A DNA stretch of 6,877 nt from Clostridia bacterium (GCA_030592355.1 JAUVJE010000132.1:1-6877), one strand, 5' to 3'. Numbered from the stretch's first letter, positions 1 through 6,336 are shown. A program made the numbers and translations. The notes: generated by a model from the letters alone, not told the origin.

Positions 1-75
1 ATTCATGTGAACGGATATCGAATTAAAGCGGAAAGAACAGACGGTTCTGTTAATTTCACCCGTATACCAAAATAA
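1..75 (+). CDS. 3' end of an unidentified protein (partial)
   Basis: Frame 1 is open from the window edge to a TAA at 73-75 and gives 24 residues ending in ...DGSVNFTRIPK. The start lies outside the window. The composition is plausible for a basic protein C-terminus, but I do not recognise a family. Frame 2 is also open from about 11 to a TAA at 110-112 (ending ...KHQAILDEIS), so the choice of frame is uncertain and a frameshifted gene remnant is possible. No hairpin plus U-tract terminator is visible downstream. The call rests only on an open frame at the window edge, so confidence is low. Confidence 0.3.
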   Translation: MHVNGYRIKAERTDGSVNFTRIPK

Positions 76-387
76 AGCAAAGCATCAGGCTATCCTGGAT
101 GAAATTAGTTAAACCACACAAATTATTCAGTGGTGATTGTAAAAACTCGATGAATGTCCGAAAGACATCTCTCAGATTCCTAACTACTTGATTTCCAAAA
201 CGGTATGTGCACGGACAATATCTATTTACCTCGAGATATTATTTTTAAAAGCAGTTGTGCGAAGACGTTTGTAGTGTTTCTCAAACCTAATACCTGGCTT
301 ATTCTGCGATACGCCACTGACGTCTGGCCGCACCCTGACGTTTCTTGACTGTAAATAATCTTGTGTAGTCTGCGATACGTCATTTAA
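76..387. other. Gene-poor stretch upstream of the pilin operon
   Basis: No convincing gene was found on either strand across about 310 nt. Two overlapping minus-strand frames (226-423 and 222-383) are open but lack a Shine-Dalgarno site and any recognisable domain. A short inverted repeat, ATGTC/GACAT (154-158 and 164-168, 5-nt loop), and another, GTTTG/CAAAC (267-271 and 282-286), are too weak to call terminators. The stretch contains an imperfect direct repeat, listed separately. I see no riboswitch consensus and no tRNA. Confidence 0.5.
303..383. repeat. Imperfect direct repeat pair, 66 bp apart
   Basis: The 11-mer TCTGCGATACG occurs at 303-313 and again at 369-379. It is followed by similar bases (CCAC and TCAT), so about 12 of 15 positions agree. 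The second copy ends just upstream of the -35 box of the pilT-like operon. It could be a regulator-binding pair, a decayed 66-bp tandem duplication, or a remnant of a minus-strand coding repeat. The identity is visible directly; any function is inference. Confidence 0.45.
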
Positions 388-416
388 TAGACAGTGTTTT
401 TTATGTATGGTAAAAT
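388..416 (+). promoter_or_regulatory. Sigma-A-type promoter of the pilin operon
   Basis: A TAGACA -35 box at 388-393 (5/6 match to TTGACA) and a TAAAAT -10 box at 411-416 (5/6 match to TATAAT) are separated by exactly 17 bp. The -10 is extended by TGG at 408-410. Transcription would start near 423, giving a leader of about 40 nt before the ATG at 463. Because the promoter lies inside the longest open frame (GTG at 394), it argues against that upstream start. Confidence 0.65.
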
Positions 417-451
417 TAACCAAGTAAAAGGTACTTCAGATAAAACTTTTT

Positions 452-457
452 GGGGGG
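452..457 (+). promoter_or_regulatory. Ribosome binding site that decides the pilT-like start
   Basis: A run of six G residues (452-457) lies 5 nt before the ATG at 463. No comparable Shine-Dalgarno precedes the upstream in-frame GTG (394) or ATG (403), which also fall in or next to the promoter. This fixes the start at 463. Confidence 0.6.
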
Positions 458-462
458 TTAGA

Positions 463-1545
463 ATGGATATTAATTCCGGCAGTATGAATGAATTGCTCAA
501 AAAGACGATGGAATATAGGGCAACGGATCTTCATCTTTGCGCGGGAAGCAAACCGCTCGTTAGAATAAATTCTAAACTTACGTCTGTGGAGGGAACTAAA
601 AAGCTTACTCCGGGCGATATTGACAAGATTATACTAGAATATCTTGATGAAACCAAACGAACCCAATTGGCTGAAAATAAAGTCATAGATTTTTCTTATT
701 CAATACCAACGCTGGGACGTTTCAGATGCAATGTTTATAAGCAGAGGGGAACCTATGCAATAGCGGTTAGAGCTCTTCCGCTGGAAATCCCGGCATTTGA
801 CACGCTTGGGTTGCCAGATGTAATTAAAGGTTTCACGAATAAATCCAAGGGGCTTGTGCTTGTGGCAGGAGCAACGGGCAGCGGCAAATCCACCACACTG
901 GCAAGTCTTGTTAATATAATAAATGAATCATATCATTATCATGTTATTACTATAGAAGACCCGCTTGAGTATCTGCACAAACATAAAAAAAGCATGATAA
1001 CCCAAAGAGAAATCGGCGAGGATGCGGGCAGTTTCGCATCAGCACTTAGATCTGCCCTGCGAGAAGATCCAGATGTAATTATGGTAGGTGAAATGAGAGA
1101 TATGGAAACCGTTTCCATTGCTCTTTCTGCGGCGGAAACAGGACACCTTGTTCTATCTACACTGCATACAATTGGCGCAGTAAAATCAATTGACAGAATA
1201 ATAGACTCTTTTCCCACTAATCAGCAAAATCAGATAAGGAGCCAATTGGCTACTGTTCTTGAAGGCGTGGTATCCCAGCAATTGCTTCCGAGAAGAGATG
1301 GGAAAGGCCTTATAGCAGCGTCAGAAGTTATGGTGGCTACACCTGCGGTTCGCAATCTCATCAGGGAAAGCAAGTATTATCAGATAAATAATCTTATACA
1401 ATCCGGATTCAATGACGGCATGAGATCTCTTGAACGAAACCTTGCAAGACTGTGTATAGAGGGCGTTATTGAAGAAAAAGAAGCTCGGCTTAAAACACAG
1501 GATGTGCAGCTGTTCAACCGCTATATGTCTATGGAGAAAATATAA
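463..1545 (+). CDS. pilT: PilT-type type IV pilus ATPase
   Basis: This 360-residue protein is a hexameric secretion-ATPase family member. It acts at the cytoplasmic face of a type IV filament machine, where PilT normally drives filament disassembly and retraction. An N-terminal PAS-like region (about 1-105, with ATDLHL at 20-25) precedes a RecA-like domain. The domain shows Walker A GATGSGKST at 136-144, an Asp box TIEDP at 163-167, Walker B DVIMVGEMRD from D204 with catalytic E210, and a His box TGHLVLSTLHT at 226-236. Near the C-terminus, AVRNLIRE (295-302) matches the PilT retraction motif AIRNLIRE at 7 of 8 positions. The N-terminal domain and four-cysteine zinc site typical of PilB/GspE are absent. 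Length is normal for PilT. The start is chosen from the RBS at 452-457 and the promoter position; an open extension to 394 is disfavoured. It is first in a six-gene operon. Family identity is strong; a retraction role is inferred, and it may be the only local motor. Confidence 0.92.
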   Translation: MDINSGSMNELLKKTMEYRATDLHLCAGSKPLVRINSKLTSVEGTKKLTPGDIDKIILEYLDETKRTQLAENKVIDFSYSIPTLGRFRCNVYKQRGTYAIAVRALPLEIPAFDTLGLPDVIKGFTNKSKGLVLVAGATGSGKSTTLASLVNIINESYHYHVITIEDPLEYLHKHKKSMITQREIGEDAGSFASALRSALREDPDVIMVGEMRDMETVSIALSAAETGHLVLSTLHTIGAVKSIDRIIDSFPTNQQNQIRSQLATVLEGVVSQQLLPRRDGKGLIAASEVMVATPAVRNLIRESKYYQINNLIQSGFNDGMRSLERNLARLCIEGVIEEKEARLKTQDVQLFNRYMSMEKI

Positions 1546-1548
1546 TAC

Positions 1549-1557
1549 AGAAGGTGA
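1549..1557 (+). promoter_or_regulatory. Ribosome binding site of the pilC-like gene
   Basis: AGAAGGTGA is an almost ideal anti-16S match and ends 5 nt before the ATG at 1563. The in-frame GTG at 1554 that would lengthen the protein by three residues lies inside this site, so ATG 1563 is the real start. Confidence 0.7.
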
Positions 1558-1562
1558 TTTCT

Positions 1563-2615
1563 ATGAGTGCAAGAAGACGGTCAATACCCAGCGAAGACAT
1601 TTCATTGTTCAGCAGACAGCTTGCTCTTGTCTCTGATTCAGATGTGTCCCTCCAAGAAGGTCTTGCAATAATCGGGGGTAAAAGCGACAACAGACAGATA
1701 AAAAAAATAAGCGGAGAGATAATTGAGAATCTCAATAAAGGGACTTCTTTTTATGATTCGATTAAAAAATACGTCACGCAGCTTGGCCCATTTTTTATTG
1801 AAATGTCGGGAATTGGGGAAAGAAGCGGAAATATGCCAATAATGCTTGAGAGGGTGGCTGATTCTCTGGATAAGGAAAGCGAAACTAAACAAAAATTACG
1901 TTCGGCAATTACATATCCCGTTATTCTCTCAGTTCTGATGCTTTCGGTTATTGTATTGCTGCTTGTCTATGTTCTTCCCATGTTTGATGAGATACTTGCA
2001 TCCCTCGGAGGGGAAATGCCCGGTCTGACAAAAGGAATAATGAACTTTGGGTTTTTTATATCGGATAATATTCTATGGATTCTTTTAGCAGCAGCTGTTA
2101 TTGTTCTAATTTTTGTGCTTATAAAAATTACAGAAAAAGGCCGGGTGTGGGCAGATTACATGAAGCTTAGAATACCGGTTATCAGAAAAATCGAAAGCTC
2201 AAACGTAGCTTCGAGATTTTCGAGAAATCTATCAATGTTGCTAAAAAGCGGGCTTAACTTTACATTGTCTGTTGAAATGCTGAAAGCAATCACCAATAAC
2301 AAATATATAGCTAATAAATTGGATAGAGTAGTAGACTTGCTGGGCAAAGGAATCAAGCCTGATGTTGCGATTGAAGAACTGAAGCTCTTTCCTCCATTGC
2401 TGATAAAACTTTTTTCAGTGGCTAACGAAACAGGTCATATGGACAGCATGTTGGACAAGGCCGCCGACATTATGGAAAAGAACAGCAATGAGCAAATGGA
2501 AAGGCTTACAACCGTACTTGAACCTCTATTGATAATCATACTTTCTCTGCTTGTAGGATTCATACTGATATCGGTGATACTGCCCGTAACGGGGATAATG
2601 AATGCGATTGGATAA
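1563..2615 (+). CDS. pilC: PilC/GspF-family inner-membrane platform protein
   Basis: This 350-residue polytopic membrane protein of the type II secretion F family forms the platform on which the ATPase acts to add or remove pilins. Two homologous cytoplasmic helical domains (about 15-115 and 217-318) are each followed by hydrophobic segments. The predicted membrane spans are about 118-138, 171-188 and 320-342. The paired motifs GERSGN (85-90) and NETGHMD (288-294) mark the equivalent position of each repeat, and LEPLLI precedes the last span. It is shorter than the roughly 400 residues of Gram-negative PilC because the N-terminal extension is missing, closer in size to ComGB of Firmicutes. 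The gene starts 17 nt after the ATPase gene with an excellent RBS. Family assignment is secure; whether it serves a pilus, a competence pseudopilus or a secretion pseudopilus cannot be read from the protein alone. Confidence 0.92.
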   Translation: MSARRRSIPSEDISLFSRQLALVSDSDVSLQEGLAIIGGKSDNRQIKKISGEIIENLNKGTSFYDSIKKYVTQLGPFFIEMSGIGERSGNMPIMLERVADSLDKESETKQKLRSAITYPVILSVLMLSVIVLLLVYVLPMFDEILASLGGEMPGLTKGIMNFGFFISDNILWILLAAAVIVLIFVLIKITEKGRVWADYMKLRIPVIRKIESSNVASRFSRNLSMLLKSGLNFTLSVEMLKAITNNKYIANKLDRVVDLLGKGIKPDVAIEELKLFPPLLIKLFSVANETGHMDSMLDKAADIMEKNSNEQMERLTTVLEPLLIIILSLLVGFILISVILPVTGIMNAIG

Positions 2616-2620
2616 ATAAT

Positions 2621-2959
2621 ATGTTTGAAAAACGCAAGGGCGGTAAAATAAACATACTTGTGCAAATGCTATCCATGCTGATGGTATTTGCAATAATTGT
2701 TGCAATTATATTTTCTCTGCCCTCTTTTAGAAAAAGCGGAGGGCGAATAAGAGCTGAGTCCATAGAAAATACAATAATGAAATATGCCGTGCAATGCTAT
2801 GCTTCCGAGGGAAGCTATCCGCCGAACCTCGAATATCTTGTGGATAATTATGGATTGATGCTTGATGAAAAAAATTATTTCTATTACTACAAAGCGTTCG
2901 CATCGAATTTTATGCCGGATATTTCTGTATATAGCAGAATGAGGGTTGGAAGGAATTAA
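2621..2959 (+). CDS. Small pseudopilin-like membrane protein lacking a prepilin cleavage motif
   Basis: The protein has 112 residues: a short basic N-terminus (KRKGGK), one hydrophobic helix at about residues 11-33, and a small polar domain. The stretch YAVQCYASEGSYPPNLEYLV, followed by a Tyr-rich YFYYYKA segment, strongly resembles the C-terminal half of GspG/ComGC-type pseudopilins, where an alpha helix leads into a G-x-YP-x-x-L-x-x-L turn. The expected G|FTLxE prepilin peptidase site and Glu5 are absent, and neither shifted frame restores them. It is therefore either an uncleaved pilin-fold membrane subunit or a divergent assembly factor. The start at 2621 is 5 nt after the pilC-like stop. 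Its Shine-Dalgarno is weak, so translation is probably coupled to the upstream gene. It occupies the slot held by the major pseudopilin gene comGC in comG operons. The coding call is firm; the pseudopilin relation is inferred. Confidence 0.75.
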   Translation: MFEKRKGGKINILVQMLSMLMVFAIIVAIIFSLPSFRKSGGRIRAESIENTIMKYAVQCYASEGSYPPNLEYLVDNYGLMLDEKNYFYYYKAFASNFMPDISVYSRMRVGRN

Positions 2960-2965
2960 TCAGCC

Positions 2966-2970
2966 GGGAG
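2966..2970 (+). promoter_or_regulatory. Ribosome binding site of the DUF4860-like gene
   Basis: GGGAG lies 4 nt before the ATG at 2975, inside the 15-nt gap after the preceding stop. This supports 2975 as the start. Confidence 0.5.
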
Positions 2971-2974
2971 TTTT

Positions 2975-3469
2975 ATGAAGGGAATCAGGATAAAAAAATC
3001 AATAGAAACCTTTTTAGTGATACTTATTATCATGGGGCTGTGTATTTCTGCGGTTGTACTTATGGATGCAGGCAAAAATGCATACGGCCGCATATTGGAT
3101 AACAACAGTCAGTTGGAAAATGCAAGAATAGCTCTTTCTTATCTGGGGATGAGACTCCGGCAGAATAATTCAGAAGGAATGATTGCATTCCTTCCGGGAG
3201 GGGTTGATGACAGTGATGCAATCAGGCTTTCTCACTCCGGCGAAGCAGAGGGAATGGTTACTTACATATATTTTGAAGATGGGGAGTTGAGGGAAATCTA
3301 TACATGGGCTCAAGGCGAACCAAACCCTGAATTTAGCGAGATTATTGTATGTCTGGAAGGGTTGGATATATATTATGGAGATGGGTTTTTTAAATTCACG
3401 GCGCATTTTTCTGAGGATGGGGACCAAAAAAAGATGGAAAAAATAATTGGAGTATTAAGCGATAGATGA
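2975..3469 (+). CDS. DUF4860-like pilin-operon protein
   Basis: This 164-residue protein has a basic N-terminus (KGIRIKK), one membrane helix at about 11-31, and an extracytoplasmic domain. The sequence after the helix (LENARIALSYLGMRLRQN, then acidic beta-rich segments) resembles what I remember of the DUF4860 family, found beside prepilin genes in Clostridia; a profile search would be needed to confirm it. Like its upstream neighbour it has the one-helix-plus-globular-domain layout of a pilin but no G|FTLxE cleavage motif. Its stop overlaps the start of the prepilin gene by 4 nt (ATGA at 3466-3469), indicating translational coupling and related dosage. A minor pilin-like or assembly role is inferred from context; no catalytic residues are apparent. 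Confidence 0.72.
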   Translation: MKGIRIKKSIETFLVILIIMGLCISAVVLMDAGKNAYGRILDNNSQLENARIALSYLGMRLRQNNSEGMIAFLPGGVDDSDAIRLSHSGEAEGMVTYIYFEDGELREIYTWAQGEPNPEFSEIIVCLEGLDIYYGDGFFKFTAHFSEDGDQKKMEKIIGVLSDR

Positions 3470-4014
3470 GTATAAGGAAATATCTCACATTAAATAAGAA
3501 CAAAGGATTTACCCTTGTTGAAGTTATAATTTCAATAGGTTTTCTTTGTATTGCATGCGGAATAATAATCCAACTCTTTATTGCATCCGGCGAAGTTCGT
3601 TCAAGAATGGCATTGAAAGAAATGGCTTCAGTAAAAGCATCAAATGCCATTGAAGCATGTAGAATAAGCGACAGCCCGGCTGATGTAGGCCTGAATATAT
3701 TTAATAAGCTGTATACTGATTATGAAAAAACGGATTCCGGATATATCATACGCGAATATTTCAATGAAGAATGGATGGCCCCACAAGAAGGAAAGGCACC
3801 TGTTTTCACTGTTAGAATTGAAATATCAGAAAGTCAAAATATTCCCGACACGAAAGAGAGCTTTGGGGATACTGTCGCAAAAGAGAGTGTAATAGTGTCC
3901 GGGCTTTATGACATTAAGGTAACTGCCGGGTATGTGGATGCGGGACATGAAGATGGCATATTGGCCGAATTTGCAACCGCCCGGCACTATATTTTTAGAG
4001 AGAACGGGGAATGA
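3466..4014 (+). CDS. Type IV prepilin / pseudopilin with class III signal
   Basis: This 182-residue protein carries a textbook prepilin signal: a 14-residue basic leader ending NKNKG, then FTLVEVIISIGFL. A prepilin peptidase would cut after G14. Mature Glu5 (E19), needed for subunit registration during assembly, is present, and a hydrophobic helix follows to about residue 38. The mature protein is about 168 residues with a mixed C-terminal domain. There are cysteines at about 30 and 34 in the helix and at about 66 (EACRIS), with no clear disulfide loop pair. It is the only canonical prepilin in the window, so it may be the major subunit or a PilV/GspI-like minor one; the helix and length slightly favour the latter. 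It is coupled by ATGA overlaps to both neighbours. TGGAG at 3448-3452 is a distant RBS. Confidence 0.85.
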   Translation: MSIRKYLTLNKNKGFTLVEVIISIGFLCIACGIIIQLFIASGEVRSRMALKEMASVKASNAIEACRISDSPADVGLNIFNKLYTDYEKTDSGYIIREYFNEEWMAPQEGKAPVFTVRIEISESQNIPDTKESFGDTVAKESVIVSGLYDIKVTAGYVDAGHEDGILAEFATARHYIFRENGE

Positions 4015-4751
4015 TTGTGAGGCGCTATAGATGTTTCAACAACAAACAGGGAGCATCATCTGTACTGATAATACTGATGATGGTGGTGCTTGTTGTATTT
4101 GGTCTCGCAGCTTTAACCACGTCCATGGCAGCCATGCGCCTTGCTGAAAAATCAAATGAATGGACAAAGGAATATTATTTACTGGAAGAAAAAGCTGAGA
4201 ATTCCCTGTTTCATTTAGACAGTATACTGTATGATGCTGAAATTGAATCCATCAACTATATTGAAAAAAAATTGTATCTAAAAACGGGACAAACCTTATT
4301 CCCCGATAATATACAGGAAATGATTTATAAAAGTTTTAATTTTCACATCCCGGCCGCTGCAGGCGGTGAATATCTTTCGCGGGTTATGAAAGCAGCGTTT
4401 TATAAGTCGGCGATTGACTCACTGTTAGACGAGTACCCCATGGCTGAATTTAACTATAGCGGAGGCTATTTGCGTCAGATTCTTGAGGATGAAGGCTTTG
4501 GAGATGTTACTCTCGGGTTTGTTTTTAGTGAAAATGAAGGGGAATTTTCTAAGAACGTGGATGTTGTCGTAAAACTTCAGGCTCCTTGGTATAACATAAC
4601 AATAGAGAATGGCAGTGTTTCCGGAAACAGGGCAAAATCTCAACTTAAAAGATATGAAATTATAACATGGAGAGAATGGCAGAGTAATTTTGATTATTCC
4701 GACCAGATAGAATTCGAAGACATATTTGACGATGTTCCTTCAAAACCCTAA
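4011..4751 (+). CDS. PilX/GspK-like minor pilin protein
   Basis: This 246-residue protein has a basic leader (RRYRCFNNKQG), a hydrophobic helix QGASSVLIILMMVVLVVFGL, and then a long extracytoplasmic domain. The region after the helix (small residues, a charged segment EKSNEWTKEYYLLEEKAE) follows the pattern of PilX-type N-termini. A G14|A15 junction could be a prepilin peptidase site. As in GspK, the mature position 5 is not Glu (ASSVL), which in GspK goes with a tip position in the pseudopilus. The C-terminus is acidic (EFEDIFDD). ATG 4011 overlaps the prepilin stop; an in-frame GTG at 4017 has a better-spaced GGGGA (4006-4010), so the true start may be two codons later. It is last in the operon. 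Coding is certain; the PilX/GspK relation is inferred from topology and motif. Confidence 0.7.
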   Translation: MIVRRYRCFNNKQGASSVLIILMMVVLVVFGLAALTTSMAAMRLAEKSNEWTKEYYLLEEKAENSLFHLDSILYDAEIESINYIEKKLYLKTGQTLFPDNIQEMIYKSFNFHIPAAAGGEYLSRVMKAAFYKSAIDSLLDEYPMAEFNYSGGYLRQILEDEGFGDVTLGFVFSENEGEFSKNVDVVVKLQAPWYNITIENGSVSGNRAKSQLKRYEIITWREWQSNFDYSDQIEFEDIFDDVPSKP

Positions 4752-4785
4752 AATCAATCTAAAATCCAATCCAAAACAATAGATT
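4750..4785. repeat. AT-rich degenerate repeat and weak inverted repeat after the pilin operon
   Basis: AAAATCAATCT (4750-4760), AAAATCCAATCC (4761-4772) and AAAACAAT (4773-4780) form an imperfect 11-12 bp tandem repeat. AATCTA (4756-4761) and TAGATT (4780-4785) are inverted copies with an 18-nt loop. No GC-rich stem followed by a U-tract is seen anywhere in the 127-nt spacer, so termination of the pilin operon here is not demonstrated. Confidence 0.3.
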
Positions 4786-4843
4786 AATGGATGAGACACC
4801 TGTTCCCAGGAATAAACACCCGAAAAAACGAATAATTGATAAA

Positions 4844-4852
4844 TGGTATAAT
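4844..4852 (+). promoter_or_regulatory. Extended -10 promoter for the sulfatase genes
   Basis: TGG at 4844-4846 directly precedes a perfect TATAAT at 4847-4852. The position 17 bp upstream (4824-4829, AAAAAC) is a poor -35, so this would be an extended -10 promoter, possibly activator-assisted. Transcription would start about 4859, leaving a leader of about 20 nt. GGGAG at 4866-4870 lies 8 nt before the ATG at 4879. Confidence 0.55.
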
Positions 4853-4878
4853 TGAGATGATGGACGGGAGCTGGTTAT

Positions 4879-6327
4879 ATGAAAAATATTTTATTGATAA
4901 TGACGGATCAACAACGTTACGACACGATACATTCTTTAGGAAATAAAAAAATCAAAACACCGGTATTGGATACTCTTACAAAGGATGCAACGGCTTTCAC
5001 AAGAGCCTATACGCCAAGCCCTGTATGTGTTCCTGCTAGATTCTCAACTCTTTCGGGTAAATACTGTCATAATACCGGTTGTATAGATAATGACGGAATG
5101 CCCGATGGACATGAAAGCATTATGGAAAGATTGGCCGGTGCAGGATACAGTACATGCGGAATAGGTAAAATGCACTTTAAGTTTAAAAACGACGGGAATA
5201 TGGCCATGTGGGGATATGATGAAAGAGTTACAAGCGAAGAAGTAAATGGTGCGAAGAGAGATGATTTTAAGAAATATCTAAAGCAAAACGGATACGGTCA
5301 TGTCAAGGATATACATGGTGTCAGAAGTGAGATGTACTATGTTCCCCAACCTTCCCAGCTTCCTGAAAAACATCATCACACAACATGGATTGCAGACAGA
5401 AGCATAGAATATATCGGGAACAGGAACAGAAAAACCCCGTTTTTCCTTATGTGTGGAATAATTAAACCACACCCTCCTTTTGAACTTCCCGTGCCATGGA
5501 ATAAACTATATCGCTCACCGGACATGGATTTTCCTTTTGTTCCCGTGGGATTTGAAGATATGCAAACTTACTGGAACCGGGTTCAGAATAGATATAAATA
5601 CAAAAGCAAAGGCCGGGACAGAGAGCTGGAGCGAGTGATAATAGCACACTACTACGGATGCATATCCATGATTGACTACAATGTTGGCAGAGTTATCCAA
5701 AAGCTCAAGGACGAAGGAATATATGACGATACCTTAATAATCTACACATCTGATCACGGCGAGATGCTGGGAGATTTTAATTGCTATGGAAAACGCGGTT
5801 TCCTCGATCCGGTTGCGAGAATACCTTTAATCGTGAAGTATCCCGGTAAATCTGCCGGAGATAGAATAACCGAACCGGTCTCGCTTGTTGATATAGCTCC
5901 CACAATCATGGAATTTGCAGGAATTGAAATACCTGAAGATTATGACGGCTGTAATCTGTTTGACGAGGAATTTGAAAGACCGGTTGTAAGCCAATATCAG
6001 AAAGTTGATAAAGCATTGTACATGCTGGTCGAAGGCAAGTATAAGTACTTCTATTCAGCGGCTGATAACAAAGAATGGCTGATTGATTTTGAAGCGGACC
6101 CACTCGAATATAAAAATTTAGCAGTGAATTGCTGCTATGAAGAAAAAACTACGGAAATGCGCGAAAAACTAGTTGCCGTCATTAAGGACAGCGAATTCCA
6201 TAATGCGGTAGAAAAGAAAAAATTCAAAGTTTATCCCCGCCCGAGAGATTACCGGAACGAGGATGAAGGTCTGCTGTTTCAGGATGGAAGCGACTCGTTG
6301 CCGAATATTCCCGGCTACACTGACTAA
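4879..6327 (+). CDS. Type I (formylglycine) sulfatase, C-x-P-A-R type
   Basis: This 482-residue enzyme of the alkaline-phosphatase/sulfatase superfamily hydrolyses sulfate esters. Visible active-site elements are metal-binding D10 (MTDQQ), the maturation motif CVPAR with C50 to be converted to formylglycine, GKMHF with K97 and H99, KPH with H198, and the metal ligands D292-H293 in TSDHGEMLGD with K305 following. Length and motif order fit a complete enzyme. There is no signal peptide, so it should act in the cytoplasm on imported substrate. A Cys-type enzyme in an anaerobe would rely on a radical-SAM maturase (anSME), which is not encoded here. GKMHF and DHGEMLGD occur in choline-sulfatases and several glycan sulfatases, so the substrate is unresolved. 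It starts a new transcription unit, with a second sulfatase gene 9 nt downstream. Confidence 0.93.
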   Translation: MKNILLIMTDQQRYDTIHSLGNKKIKTPVLDTLTKDATAFTRAYTPSPVCVPARFSTLSGKYCHNTGCIDNDGMPDGHESIMERLAGAGYSTCGIGKMHFKFKNDGNMAMWGYDERVTSEEVNGAKRDDFKKYLKQNGYGHVKDIHGVRSEMYYVPQPSQLPEKHHHTTWIADRSIEYIGNRNRKTPFFLMCGIIKPHPPFELPVPWNKLYRSPDMDFPFVPVGFEDMQTYWNRVQNRYKYKSKGRDRELERVIIAHYYGCISMIDYNVGRVIQKLKDEGIYDDTLIIYTSDHGEMLGDFNCYGKRGFLDPVARIPLIVKYPGKSAGDRITEPVSLVDIAPTIMEFAGIEIPEDYDGCNLFDEEFERPVVSQYQKVDKALYMLVEGKYKYFYSAADNKEWLIDFEADPLEYKNLAVNCCYEEKTTEMREKLVAVIKDSEFHNAVEKKKFKVYPRPRDYRNEDEGLLFQDGSDSLPNIPGYTD

Positions 6328-6331
6328 GGAG
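6326..6331 (+). promoter_or_regulatory. Ribosome binding site of the second sulfatase gene
   Basis: AAGGAG overlaps the stop codon of the first sulfatase gene (TAA 6325-6327) and ends 5 nt before a GTG at 6337. It decides the GTG start and shows that the two genes are translated from one transcript. Confidence 0.65.
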
Positions 6332-6336
6332 ACATT

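Noticed and set aside
154..168. ATGTC/GACAT inverted repeat as an intrinsic terminator for the left-edge gene
   Set aside because: The stem is 5 bp, not GC-rich, and no U-tract follows.
226..423. 65-codon minus-strand open frame
   Set aside because: It lacks a Shine-Dalgarno site and any recognisable domain, overlaps a well-formed plus-strand promoter, and competes with another open minus-strand frame over the same bases.
394..462. 23-codon N-terminal extension of the PilT-type ATPase from GTG 394
   Set aside because: The extension contains the -10 box of the likely promoter, has no RBS, and does not resemble PilT N-termini. ATG 463 has a G-rich RBS at ideal spacing.
76..462. c-di-GMP (GEMM) riboswitch, often found upstream of clostridial type IV pilus genes
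   Set aside because: No GEMM core motifs were seen, and the predicted transcript leader is only about 40 nt, too short for the aptamer.
939..1217. Long minus-strand open frames inside the ATPase and other genes
   Set aside because: These are antisense shadows of strongly supported plus-strand genes, with low-complexity composition and no RBS.
4799..4810. CCTG-TTCC-CAGG hairpin as a terminator after the pilin operon
   Set aside because: The stem is only 4 bp and no U-tract follows, so it is not a credible intrinsic terminator.
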